The translations under genes were made by a program, and so were the position numbers. Positions 33,230 through 44,310 of a stretch of 64,000 nt of DNA are shown here, in pieces; position 1 is the stretch's first letter, and every line of letters starts with the position of its first letter. Source of the stretch: Symbiodinium natans (taxonomy: Eukaryota > Sar > Dinophyceae > Suessiales > Symbiodiniaceae). Below the pieces are notes generated by a model. The model was not told the origin of the DNA, made no database searches, and saw nothing but the letters and a program-made list of their open reading frames with translations. The stretch covers positions 62,001 through 126,000 of the forward strand of contig CAJNDS010002370.1 of the NCBI GenBank assembly GCA_905221605.1. Reading direction: 5' to 3'.

Positions 33230-34275
33230 TGGCTACCCCCTATCCGCCGACCCCCTTTGTCGGCGTCAAGAAGCTGGACTCGTACCTTTCCCGCTGGACC
33301 CGCTAGTGCCCCTCCCCATGGACCCGCACAGCCTCCCCCCCCCTACCTACCCCCACCCCGTAGCCCCCCCCCCTCCCCCCCCCAAAAGCAACCGAATTTG
33401 TTGTTTTGGCGGGCGGAGAAGAGGGTGGAACCACGCGTTTTGTGTTGGCTGCACCCTATTGTGTTGGCTGCACCCTACCCCCCTACCTACCCTCACCCCG
33501 TACGCCCCCCCCCCTCCCCCCCCTACCCCCCCGCCTAGCCCCTCCTCACAGGAGAAGGACCAAAAGCAACCGAATTTGTTGTTTGGTAGGCGGCCAGAGG
33601 TGGGGGTTGCGAAACACGCGCTGGAACCCCTTGGAAGGTCGGCGTTGGTTTGGCGTTGTTGGCTGCGAACCCCTACTTACCCCGCCTGCCCTAACCCCCG
33701 TACCCCCCCCCCTCCCCACTGCCTAGCCCAGTATTGACCACAGAGACTGGGGACCAAAGAATGCAATTTGATATTTGTGGTGTTAGGAAGCATACCCCCC
33801 CCCTGCCCTCACCCCGTACCCCCGCCCCCTACCCCCCCCTCCCCCTCCTCCCACCTCCCCCCTACCCTCACCCCGTACCCCCCCCTACCCCCCTGCCTAG
33901 CCCGCCCCACAGGAGAAGGACCAAAAGCAACCGAATTTGTTGTTTTGGAAGGCGGCCAAAGTGGGTGGAACCACGCGTTTTGTGTTGGCTGCAACCCCCT
34001 ATCCCTCACCCCGTACCCCCCCCCCCTCCCCCCCCCCCCCCCCCCCCCCCCCCCCCTACCCCCCTGCCTAGCCCCCCCCATAGGAGAAGGACCAAAAACA
34101 ACCGAATTTGTTGTTTTGGAAGGCGGTCAAAACCACGCATTTTGTGTTGGCTGCACCCTACTGCCCCCTACCCTCACCCCGTACCCCCCCCCCCCCCCCC
34201 CCCCCCTACCCCCCTGCCTAGCCCCCCCCCACAGGAGAAGGACCAAAAGCAACCGAGTTTGTTGTTAAGCGGGTG
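33230..34275 (+). repeat. C-rich satellite with an ACCGAATTTGTTGTTTTGG core
   Basis: About five copies of a unit of roughly 170-200 bases. Each has a CCCCCTACCCTCACCCCGTA-like C-rich part of variable length, then CACAGGAGAAGGACCAAAAG, the core ACCGAATTTGTTGTTTTGG, and CCACGCGTTTTGTGTTGGCT. Long proline-rich open frames across it are artefacts of the C runs. Confidence 0.85.
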
Positions 34276-34499
34276 TGTCCGGAAGAGGGCCCGGTGCCCG
34301 GACGTCCTTATCTTGGGGCTCGGCGGCAGTGGCGTCAGCCTTTAAATAATACCAAGTTGTTTTCGGATTTTTGTTTTAAGGTTTGTGTTTAGGGTTAAGG
34401 GCTTACGCAGTAAGGCTTAAGGCCTTGGGGGCCTTGGGCTCCAGGAACCTTAAAGGCTGGAAAGCTTCAGGCCAGGCCTTGAGGTCGAGGCCCTGAGTG

Positions 34500-34620
34500 C
34501 GGTTCCCCCCCCCCTTCCCCCCAAATTTGTTTGGGGGGATCGCCGGGCCACGCGTTTATAGAGGGTCCGAGTTGTTGGGGGGGAGGGGGGGGGGGGCCCA
34601 TACTAAAGACAGTGCAACAT
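34500..34620. other. G/C homopolymer runs
   Basis: C run at about 34507-34514 and G runs at about 34538-34543 and 34580-34600 in otherwise unremarkable DNA that resembles the 33.0 kb flank (GGAACCTTAAAG, GGCTTGGGCTCCAG). Confidence 0.6.
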
Positions 34621-34724
34621 TAATGTTGCAGGGTGGCTCTTGAGCTTGCAGCAGCTGCTGCGCCGCCGATTTTGCAAGAGTACGGACTCAATGATGATGG
34701 GCCTGGACCTTGAGATCGGCACGC

Positions 34725-34775
34725 AGGCTTCCGCGGAGCTTCCACGGAGCTTCCGCGGCGCTTCCGCCGAGGTCG
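34725..34775 (+). repeat. GCTTCCRCGGA short tandem repeat
   Basis: Four imperfect copies of an 11-12 base GCTTCCGCGGA/GCTTCCACGGA unit; two more copies occur at about 34888-34908. Confidence 0.75.
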
Positions 34776-34959
34776 AGTCAAACTTCGCGGATGGAAGGCC
34801 ATGAACCCTGGCTTGCAGACGACCGACTTCCCAAGCTCAGCACAAATACTCAAACAGATGCGAACCATAATTGTTTGTGTCGTCGCTTCCACAGGAGCTT
34901 CCACGGAGACGTGATTCCGCAAACCCTTCCGCGTCGGAATAAATTCCGTACGTAGTTAA

Positions 34960-36500
34960 CTTTCGAGAAGCGTTTAAAAAAAAGCTGCTCCTGTATTTCC
35001 TGCTCTTCTTACATCTGTAGCTGTGTGTTGCTGTGTTAGAGACCTATTGAAACACCGTAAGCACCGTTAATCTTCGTATTGGTCATAAGTATTCTTGCTT
35101 ATGACCGCAGAAATGTCTTGTATGCCATGGCTGTACTTGCCTCCGGTTCGCACGAATACTATGGTATTTACAGCACTTTTAGCTCTTACATACATAGAAA
35201 CCCCCAGTTCTAAGCTATTCTTGATAGCTTTTAGCCCATGATGTAGTATCTATATATATATATATACATACATACATATGTATATAGATATTTCATGTTT
35301 CGTGTGGATATCCCAATATACGGACGTGGGCCCGTGTCAGTATGGAGTACCCCAGACGGGATTAAGGTCGAAAGCGACTATCTCCTGTGTCATTAATACT
35401 AATTACTACATCTTTTCGGCTGTCAGGTTTCTACTTGATTACATATGCAGAAGTAGCTACTTATTTTAAAGTTTAAGATTTAGAGTGCCTGTCTCTTTAG
35501 GATTAAAAGTGACTGTCTCATGCATTCAAATTCTGAGCTCTTTTCGTCTGTGCATTTTGATTCTGAGTTTTTCGTTTATGATGCTGCCGTGTCCGAAGCA
35601 CCGCGTCAAAACCAGTGTAATTTAAGGCCGCCCACTTCATTAACTATGGTCGCGTTCCGCCTAATTATATTTCAGTACCAGTCAAAGGCTTCATGCTTTG
35701 TTTTCTTACGTTAGGAAACAGACACAGCACAGACGCGATATCGATTCGGGAATACGCAGATAACATTCATTAATCCATGGCCTTGCCCCACACTTCTGTT
35801 TTTTTCACTACAGCAGAAATCTCCGGAGACGCCCCAGACCATGGCTTTGCGCAGCCCCGGCGATTTACACTCTGATCCGGAGCCAAACTGAAAAGTTATA
35901 TGAGGGTTAGATAATTTGTTTGGTTTGTAAGATGAGGCCCAAATCGTGAACGATCAACTCATTCTTCAGCGAACTTCTACAAATGTAGAGCTCCAGCCAC
36001 AATAAGCATTTCAACTCATTTAAAGGAACAAGAGCGACCTTCATTCTCAGATAACTCACACATCACAGTCTTACTTCCGCAGCCAGATGGGCTGTCAGGC
36101 CTGCATTCGCACCCGACCAATTCCTGCACCTCATCATGACACCAATGGATCTGGAGCAAGGACAATCGGACGTAGCTGAACGTTGGCAGGCGGAGTCTAC
36201 TGTCCACCGAGTCGCACGGGACAGAAATGGACAGAAGACAGCACACTTGGCACCAGCCATCGCACTGTTCTGGGAATGCCGGCATCGACATCTTCACGAG
36301 TTTTGGCCAGTTTCCTACTTGACCTATGAGATCCGGCAAGGCACTGTAGAAGCAAAACGTGATTAGTGAGGTGCTCCCTCAGCATCGAGAGCAGCATCGA
36401 GCAACACAGCAACAACTCAATCGCAGCCCCGTGTGAACACAAAAGTTAGGTACATATTTCAGTATTTGTGACATTAGGAGAACTTGAAACCGAATGGCTG
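34960..36500. other. Gene-free stretch downstream of the GT25 gene
   Basis: Low-complexity AT tract at about 35250-35275. A minus-strand Cys-rich frame near 36060-36120 (GCECRPDSPSGCG) might be a single exon, but no family fits. Nothing else seen. Confidence 0.4.
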
Positions 36501-36506
36501 CTCCAG

Positions 36507-37325
36507 CTAACAACACTGGGCAATTTGCGCGCAAACCCAATGCATGGGCAGTAAAAAGTACTGAAGTTCTGCCGAGGGATCGCTCAGTAAATCATCAATA
36601 GGCCGCGAATAGCCACTATCTGCATGTCGTTTCAGAATGCTGAGTGCTGCATCTCTGGAGATGGCATATGCAGTCGTGCCAAGGCCAGGCGCGCGATCAA
36701 TTTTGACTGGCCCGTACCAGTCAGGCGCCGTGCGTTCTACCCTCAGCACGTCGACGTTGGACGTGGACAATGAGGGTAAAGCCTCGTCTTTGCGAAGCTT
36801 TAGAGAAGCGGCCGAGTGCACCAGGCTTAGGTGCAATATCTTCCAGTCTGCTTTGCTGCTCCAATCGTCAAAGGCTTCCAACGTACTCTGCAGGTCTGCG
36901 GCAGAAAGAACCATCACGTTGTCCTCGAATATCACGGCCCATGGAATTCCTTCGGCCACCACCTCCTCATACACAGAGAGATGCGACAAGTAGCAACCGC
37001 GGGCGCCATCTTCAGCATCGCGTTCAAAAACACGAACCCGTGGATTGCAAACCGATGCCAGGGCAGCGATGGCATCTCTACGACGTTCAGTCGCGCAAGC
37101 GGTGCTGATCAAGAAGCAGCGTTTGGAAATGTCCAAAGACTCCGCCTGCGGCATGCACCTCACTCCGCATCGATGGCACCGATGGTGCCGCGCATCTCTG
37201 GTGAACGTGCTCCAGGCTTGGCACGCGCTTCTGGCACCGACAACAGACAAACTCATCAAGATCGGTACTAGCAGCACTTGAGCTAGCGGCCTGCGTAGCC
37301 AGGGTCGAGGTCTGGAAATCACCAT
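36507..37325 (-). CDS. GT25-family glycosyltransferase, type II membrane protein, intronless
   Basis: Starts at the ATG at 37325. An open frame extends further to 37454, but only through a non-ATG start. Residues 14-34 (AQVLLVPILMSLSVVGA after RPRPWLRRP) form a signal anchor, which places the enzyme in the secretory pathway. Family landmarks in order: CFLISTACATERRRDAI (N-terminal nucleotide-sugar strand), GARGCYLSHLSVYEEV then WAVIFEDN (the GCxLSH...ILEDD signature), GTTAYAISRDAALSIL and PIDDLL. GT25 enzymes (LPS galactosyltransferases, collagen galactosyltransferases) use the EDD metal site; here it reads EDN, a change that could weaken metal binding. The single exon of 272 codons contrasts with the micro-exon genes around it. 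Confidence 0.75.
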   Translation of the reverse strand: MVISRPRPWLRRPLAQVLLVPILMSLSVVGARSACQAWSTFTRDARHHRCHRCGVRCMPQAESLDISKRCFLISTACATERRRDAIAALASVCNPRVRVFERDAEDGARGCYLSHLSVYEEVVAEGIPWAVIFEDNVMVLSAADLQSTLEAFDDWSSKADWKILHLSLVHSAASLKLRKDEALPSLSTSNVDVLRVERTAPDWYGPVKIDRAPGLGTTAYAISRDAALSILKRHADSGYSRPIDDLLSDPSAELQYFLLPMHWVCAQIAQCC

Positions 37326-38224
37326 GACGGCGACCCAGCCGTTTACCCACAAATTACTAGTCCCAGACACTAGGGAAGACACAGAAGTTGCATTGCCTAT
37401 CTTTGAAGATCCCGCCAAAGTATACCGAACGAACGTGAACTGCCATGGCCACACGTCCGGTCATTTGCCACAATCTAGCCCTGGCACTTGAACCACAGCA
37501 ACATCAAACCGCATCGTTGTGGTATGAGCAGCAGTCGAGCAGCAGTCATGCTCAAACATGTGCATCATCCTCCGTTCTCTGCACGAGGTCGTCATACTCT
37601 TGGATCATGTCACGACCAATCCTCAATGACCGAGCTAAAACAAAGAGCATTTGCAGATGCGGGCGCTGCCGGCCGTCAGCTTAACTTCCGAGATCTTCCG
37701 AGGGGCAGAATTGCATGTGGGTTGTCCGATAGCCTCAGCTTCCGGCTTCCGACATTCAAGTTCACATTGGCTCACAGCGAAGTTCGATGTTCTACGCTCC
37801 AATCGTTTGGTTAAGCCGAAAGCTGAAGGTGCCTTCGACGCTGTCGGTGGCCTCACGAAAAGCACATTCTTCAACCACGCTGGTGCCACCTTTACCTAGA
37901 GCCGAAAGCCTTGACCACAGGACGCCGAGCAGGAGCCCCATGCGCCCCAGATTGCCCAACCACAAAAATGCCTCAGGGTGAGGGCAAAAAGCTTTCAGAG
38001 TGCCGCTCTCAGAGTGCCCTTGAGGTCGAGGCTGTGTGTGGCAACTACGTGGGCACCTTCCTGCCTCGACAGGGTAACAAGACACCACGACAAGCGCAAC
38101 GCAGCTGCTGCTGTTACGATTTTTGCCTCCTCTGTGTTCGTGAGCTCGCACTCCTTGCCTGAGCGGGCTGATCCCTTCTCCACATTTACATAGCAGAGAG
38201 AGGTCAGAGAGAGATCCGCTGACT

Positions 38225-38378
38225 TTCCAGCCTCCTGCTGTCGGGTACTGCATGATGCTGCGAAACCTCGTGGCATCTGCTTCCACTGTCATAAAGATGC
38301 GCGTCGGCAAGGTGGTTCCAGCCTTTTTCTCTGTCCGCTGCACTTGCCACAGGCGCCCCACTCCTGCCAGCTGAGTGC
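38225..38378 (-). CDS. TSP1-like fragment plus unrecognised exon
   Basis: At 38340-38378 one frame reads LSWQEWGACGKCSGQRKR, a thrombospondin type-1 start (WxxWxxC...R.R) with the second Trp kept. At 38220-38320 another frame reads TRIFMTVEADATRFRSIMQ, protein-like but unassigned. The two frames overlap, so at most one exon uses each part. It is the leftmost member of the TSP1 series. Confidence 0.4.
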
Positions 38379-39899
38379 CAGCTGCTTTTCTGATGATCCC
38401 CACTTCGGTCTTCTGCTATATCCTGTCCTGGCCCTTGAAAAACATGGCACAAATACAAAGGAAGCACTGGCAACTACTGGGCAAACGGTCCTCCCAGTCA
38501 CCAAAGATGCAATCTTTTGGCTCAGGGCCCCCGCACTCGTGTCTGGCCTTGGCAGTCAATCGGCGATGGGAGCCTTCGGCGCTTCTGAACTAGCCAAAAA
38601 AAGGTTCGTTGATGCTTCTTGGCTGCTCGCCCGACACACTGACATACACTGACACAGCTGACTACATTGACGTCCAGACCGAAGAGCTGCACTCTAAGGT
38701 CACCACACACTCAGAGATCTGCTTTAGGTCGCCTTCACCTAGGTTTCGCGCAGTTACCCGTATCGTTCCAACGCAGCAAGCGCAGTGAAGCTATAAGGCT
38801 CCTGCATGGAAGTCCCCCGTTCTTCGCGTGTTGGACAATCTCGCGACTCCGCCTGAATTAGTTGCCGATCTCCATGTCATGTCTTTCGCCGTACTGCGAG
38901 GAAACTTCGGGGCAACTCCAGAATACTCCAGACGCCCACAATTCCACCCAGGTCGTTTATCTATTCCTTGTATGGCCTGGTGCAGTTTTCGAACCGGCGG
39001 TAGAAGGAGAGACGGGGCCTGTCCTAGTCGGCCTGCTTCTTTGACTAGCTGCCTTTTGCAATTCCAAACGTTGCTGGCCAGGATGTGATGCTTGCACACA
39101 AGGTGAATGCATGGCATGCATGGCATACATTTGAAACGTGAAAGAGCAAGCAGCTGCTCGGAAAATCTACGGTGTCACGCGCACAAGAGTGTCCCAATAG
39201 CTGTCCTTCTGCGTGCATGGGAGCGGTCAGCCATTCTGCATTTCCGGATGTCCAGATCCAACCGCTGCAAAAGCGAAGATCTTTAGACATTTTGAATAAT
39301 ACGGATGGAGCTGAAGTTGCATCGACATGTTGGAACTGAGGGATTTAAAGACATGCAGGTCAGTTGACTGCACGCGTAACAACATGTAACAACACTTGCT
39401 GACGGATGAATCTGAAGCATTTGGAGATTCTGCCTTGTTGGCAGCAGAGCTCTACTTGCTGCAGGACTTCTACAGCTGCTGAGAGGCAGCGACTTCATGT
39501 CAAGCACAAGTCAACCAGATTCTGCATCCACGGCACGCATGCTCGCCGCCACCACAAGTAGCGCTGCACGTTTTCCAGGCCTGTCACAAGCCGACCTTTT
39601 TATAGCAACTGGTTGACAAGTGGCACAGCTGTTGCACCCGAACCTCCCAAGGGCCGAACAAGCAATCTTGAGCAAGGCCTGGACCGCAGCCCTGCCATGT
39701 GCAGACCGCTGACAGCAGTGTACAGCAGTGCAGGGAGCATTGCATAGCAGAGGGGAAATGTCTGGAAAACTTGTGGAAATGATGCTACAAGGCAGGTGAA
39801 CGGACGTAGTACTGTGCGTTGTCGAGTCACTGGCCTGGGGCAATGGGGAGCCTGAAGGCGGATTGCACGGCGCTGTCTCCCGCAATCCCTGGGTAGTGC

Positions 39900-39993
39900 G
39901 AAAGAAATGCAACCCATGAAGAAAGAGAAACAGCAGGACTAGGCTTGTGTAGGGGCCATGCACCCTTGCACCATCTGCCATCTCCTTTTCCAT
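39900..39993 (-). CDS. Possible signal-peptide exon
   Basis: ATG at 39993 opens MEKEMADGARVHGPY and then the hydrophobic TSLVLLFLFLHGLHFF. This would fit the start of a secreted protein upstream of the TSP1-like fragment at 38.3 kb. There is no independent support. Confidence 0.25.
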
Positions 39994-40334
39994 AAACTCG
40001 GACCTGGCATTGCAACGACAAACGTGCGGTGTTGAACTGCACGTTGAACACTTTTGTGGGTGTAGCGGGTCATTGTAGGTTTGTGAAGAATTTAATCCCC
40101 CTCTCAGGAAGCGCGCTTAGACGAAACAAAATGAACAAGTGTAGCATTGCACACATACTCTGCAACAAGCATCAACAAGCTGGCACCACAAGTGTACTAT
40201 AGCTACTACGTTACTACAGCAGCGACATGTAAAGAGTGTTGGAGCCAGTTGGAGCACGAACTTATTCAAACAAAGGAAATTCTGAGCCACGCGGCTGTGA
40301 AAAAATCTGTGTAGTTCCAGGGTTTCACCCTTTC

Positions 40335-40410
40335 ACAGGCCAGCGGAGCCACTCGAGAGCGATGTCGGATCCCATCACAACTTGACGAACAGGCACTCCA
40401 AGAGCTCCAC
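40335..40410 (-). CDS. TSP1 module exon (WSSWSACSSSC)
   Basis: After a GTAG|G acceptor at 40410 the frame reads WSSWSACSSSCDGIRHRSR, a clear TSP1 core: two Trp, CS..C and the Arg ladder R.R. A degenerate start of another module (RPVDCELSECGSK, second Trp replaced by Cys) lies at about 40510-40560. Confidence 0.7.
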
Positions 40411-41254
40411 CTACGGCATCCGCTGCGGTGTTTGTAGGTATCATCATTTGCAGGTCGAGGTCGAGTCAAAGCTGTTCAGCTCCCTCTGATGTTATCTGAA
40501 ACGTGAGATTGTGGCAGCTTGGAGCCACACTCCGACAGCTCGCAATCCACAGGCCTGCACGCAATTCCGAATTCAAAAAAGGTTCAATATTAAGTGTAGT
40601 AACCCCATCCCTGGCATACCTGGAGCAAGAGACGCCCACGTCGCAGAATGCAATCTCCCTGTTCTTGCCCAACGGCCTGGACTTTAAGCAGCAAATCATA
40701 TCAAATCATCATGCCAACCTGGCTATGTCACGTACTGCCGAAGCCAATCAGGCTGCTGCTCCCGGCCACAGTCGTTAGCCATGATGCCAATCCTTCGCAA
40801 GCGCCGCTTAGGCAGGCAACTCTTCTTCACAAAGAGTCTTCATGTCCTGCGTCGGCGGAATGTGACTCCGCCACCTCTTGACATGTTCGGGATGAGCCGA
40901 TTCCCATGCAACGTGCAACACCTGTTAGAACGTAACGGAACCATGCTGAGCTCAGCTGCCACAAGAGACAGAACAGGGTGCCCATGATGTCCATTCGGCC
41001 CACCTCAAAACAACGGTGACTCATGGCAATTCCATATTCAACAGGAACGACCTGTGTGCGTGATCTCGATTGGGAGACAACAATCCCAGACGCGTGTCAG
41101 TCACTTGACAAAGGGAGACCAGCTCCCTCTCCCAGGATGATGGCGCAGCTAGAAGAAAGCTGTGGCTCGTGATCGCTTCCGGCACGCAGAGGCTGCTTAG
41201 AGCAGCTGGACAGTCAGGGAGTGGGAGTAAGCGTCTAGCTGCCCATCTCGGCAT

Positions 41255-41300
41255 TGCGATCCACCACAGGGTTGTGTATTGCAAGGCCTCAAGGTGCCCC
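41255..41300 (-). CDS. TSP1 module C-terminal part (RPCNTQPC)
   Basis: The minus strand reads LRPCNTQPCGGSQC, the typical end of a TSP1 repeat (xPCNxxPC) with its disulfide Cys pair. Confidence 0.55.
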
Positions 41301-41599
41301 CGCAACTTATGCACAACGGCAAGAACTGACATCTTTGAGAGCAACACGCTATTTGCTCCTTGTCACCCTCCTCACAAGCATGACTATGGCATGGTGCTGC
41401 ACCGGTTGTCCTAACACGTGGTGTCATTGACTCAACGCCTTTGCGCCCGCGAAGAGTCCTGACATGGCGAGCCGCCATTGCGAGGGGCACGAGCGATGTG
41501 TCGCGTTCTGGTTTGCCTTCGTTGAGCGGCAGATCACATCTGCAAACACACAATCAAGCGATCTGAATGGGGGCATGCAGCTCTGCAGCCACCAACGTC

Positions 41600-41772
41600 T
41601 GCGAATCTGTGTCCCCCGCTGTCCCCCGTCACAACTGCAAGTACAGCCACTCCACTCGCTCCATTGGCCTTCGTGCCAGCCACAGCACTTGTAACATTTT
41701 GACCATTTTGAACATCTAACATTACTAACATTGTCATCAAAGCCGGGGGCCAGACCCCACTCGCAGTCAAGC
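41600..41772 (-). CDS. TSP1 module exons (DCEWG and QWSEWSGC)
   Basis: A GAAG|GC acceptor at 41668 opens QWSEWSGCTCSCDGG followed by QIRRR, an intact TSP1 core. Just upstream, at about 41745-41765, GRLDCEWG gives the usual start of a TSP1 module. Secreted or surface adhesive proteins carry such repeats; Trp residues of the WxxW motif are often C-mannosylated. Confidence 0.7.
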
Positions 41773-42239
41773 CTCCCGCAGTAGTGCTCGCCTTCCTCGT
41801 GCATTTGACAGTTTGAGCAGGTTATGCGATCACAGTCATCGCTACGAAAGCTACGAAATACACTCTACTCTACTGACTCTACTTAAGTCTCTAAGATGGG
41901 CACGCACTGCTGCGTCATGCCAAGACCCTTGTCGCAGCCTGAAACTGGCGAAGCGTTACTGAGATGTGAAGGGTTGTCTTCAACCAGTAAGAATCGGAGC
42001 CGCACCAATTCCTTCCAAGCTTCGCAAGCTCACGATGTGTCGGCCTTGATTGCACGGCGGCGCTTCCATCCCCAGCCGCATTCGATTCATTCGATTTTCA
42101 GAAGATTGAACCCCATGAGCCCCAAACTTCTGCTCTGCTGCCCAGCTCCGCAGCTGGAGGAGCAGGGACCCCACCTCACCAAATGACGACGCGAGTCCTG
42201 CTTCTGCCTGCTTCTGTCATTGCGGCACATTGCGGCACC

Positions 42240-42290
42240 CCACGCTGAGCACCGGACTCACTCCACTGCGAGACGGTGCAATCTTGAGCA
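42240..42290 (-). CDS. Degenerate TSP1 start exon (DCTVSQWSE)
   Basis: The frame reads AQDCTVSQWSE. The base after GAGT is C where other modules have G of the TG|G junction, so the Trp codon and splice site used elsewhere are missing. Probably a decayed module. Confidence 0.5.
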
Positions 42291-43414
42291 TCGCAGGACC
42301 TATTGAAAGAGGGTCAGCATCACGCCACATCGAAGCTGCCCGGCATAGTCACGCCCAGTCGCTGAGGGTTGCAACTTCGTGTCACCTGCCATGGTTTTTG
42401 TTGGCTTTGCAGAGCGCGCGTTGAGGCATGAGGCCATGATGAGGCCTTGAGGTCTGTGGGGCAAGAGGCGCCCCCAGCTTGGGGAAAACGGCGAACCTGC
42501 CCACTTCCGCACTTCAGTGGCACGCAGTAGCATGCGGCACATGCGGCAGTATGCCAAAGCAAAGAGAAACTCATTCGGAAACATGCTAACAAATCTGCAC
42601 CTCACGATGTCGCGTTGACTGCCCTCCACCACAAACTTAGTCCGAGCCACATGCGCAATCGACATGCGGTTTCCTGTTATGCAGTTCTGTCATGCCACTG
42701 ACTGCCACACCGTATATCACCGAATTCACCGGCCAAGGATTACCGACCCACCACTTCAACAGACTGAAGGCCCAGTACCACTAAATTCGTTTCGCTTCGG
42801 ACATGTCATGAAGAGCATCAGGCCATGGGCTCACGGGACGGGCCATGATGGGCTGGCCCATTCTAGAGCACATTGGCACACTTACTCGGGAATGCCCACC
42901 GTTCCGAGGAACAGGGCTGAACAAGTCGAAACACGAAGGCATAATGAGCACCCAATTGTCGCGGCAATGCAGCAAATAAACGCCGATATGCAGGCTACAA
43001 ACATGCTACAATTGCGCCAAATCCGCCGACCCCCCGAAGCGGGGGCGGTATCAGTGAAGACTCATTTTCCCTGCACCACCCTCCCCGCCCTCCCCGCTCT
43101 CTCCGTTCTCCCTTGCCATGCTCTTAGTGCTTCTGCCATGCTCTTAGTGCTTCATCGATAGGGCCTGCCCTCCCAACCTGCTGCTTACCTTGAAATGAAG
43201 TCTTTTGAGGGCTGCATTGCATCTCCCAAAGCCTGTTCACAACCTGTCATTTTTCGCTTGAGATGAACACACACCGCCGCCCCCCGCCCCCGCCGCCCTC
43301 ACCGCCCTCACCCCCCATGATGCTGGGGGGGGGGGGCCGGGGGGGGGCTTACAGGGCGAGGAACAGAGCCAATGATGCACGTGATGCCTCTGTCGGAAGA
43401 GGGTTGTGAGACTT

Positions 43415-43575
43415 TTGTCAGGCTCGCGCAGCTTCTCTCGTGCGCGCCCCGCGCCCGCGCGCGCGCCGTTTGGGTGGCCTTGCGCGCGTGCGCGCGCGGG
43501 GGCGCGCGCGCTGCTGCGTGCCTCTGCCTTCTCGGGGCGTTGCCCGCCCCTGGGCGCAGCCCCTTTTTAAAAAAT
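43415..43575. other. Very GC-rich block with alternating GCGCGC
   Basis: Long alternating purine-pyrimidine runs (GCGCGCGCGCC, GCGCGCGTGCGCGCGC) with hairpin potential, preceded at about 43325-43348 by a G run. No exon recognised. Confidence 0.7.
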
Positions 43576-43619
43576 AGCTAGTCCGTATAGCTAGTGACTG
43601 GTAGCTAGTGCACCATCGT

Positions 43620-43685
43620 GGACCGAAGCTCTGAGGCGGGGGCCCCGGTCGCAACTGTCCCACTCGCTCCACTCCTCACATCACT
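43620..43685 (-). CDS. TSP1 module fragment (EEWSEWDSC)
   Basis: The minus strand reads EEWSEWDSCDRGPRLRAS. The WxxW and first Cys are present and uninterrupted, unlike modules where an intron splits the second Trp. The second Cys and Gly cluster are poor. Confidence 0.5.
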
Positions 43686-44310
43686 TTTGAACGAATCGCT
43701 ATGCAAGGCGCTTCTCGGGTAGCTTCGGAGTCTGATATCACCACACATTACAGCAGGTTACAGAGTGGCTGCTACTACTATTCACCTTCGAACGGCTTTA
43801 CAGGGATAGCCCCCCATGCTCAATAAAACTCTTTCCTAATCCCTATCCCATGAGAGCATAAAGGGAGGGGGAAGGGGGGTGCATGGATTGAGCAGCGGAA
43901 GCTGTGGCTAACAAACTGCGACACCCTTGAAGGAGTTCCCGCCGCAAGCACAATCAATTTCAGATTTCAAGACCTCAATAAGGTTGAAGACGGAAGATTA
44001 TCAAAACGTGTTGGTAAGCTCTTCAGTTTCCTATTCGAGGGTCTGAAATAGTGCAAGTATTGAATGTCACTCTCAGCGAATATGGAAGAGCTCCAACAGC
44101 AGCATTTAAACGAATCCGTGTTGAACGAAGACATCGGGCACCGCAATGCTTTTCAGTGCACTGAGTTCCAAAACCTCAATTATGCCGGCGAAGACCCCAA
44201 ACAGTAAGATTGTAGATGAAGGGAAAGCGGCATGAAACAATAACGCGACGCGTAGAACTCGCCTTATTCGTCTCTTCTGCACGCAGCTTGTCTTTACGAC
44301 GAAGGATCAG

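Noticed and set aside
33138-34345. Proline-rich plus-strand frames of 166-203 codons
   Set aside because: Created by C homopolymers in a satellite; the frame changes with each run length.
37326-37454. Longer GT25 start using the upstream open frame
   Set aside because: The extension begins only at a non-ATG codon, and the ATG at 37325 places a normal signal anchor near the N-terminus.
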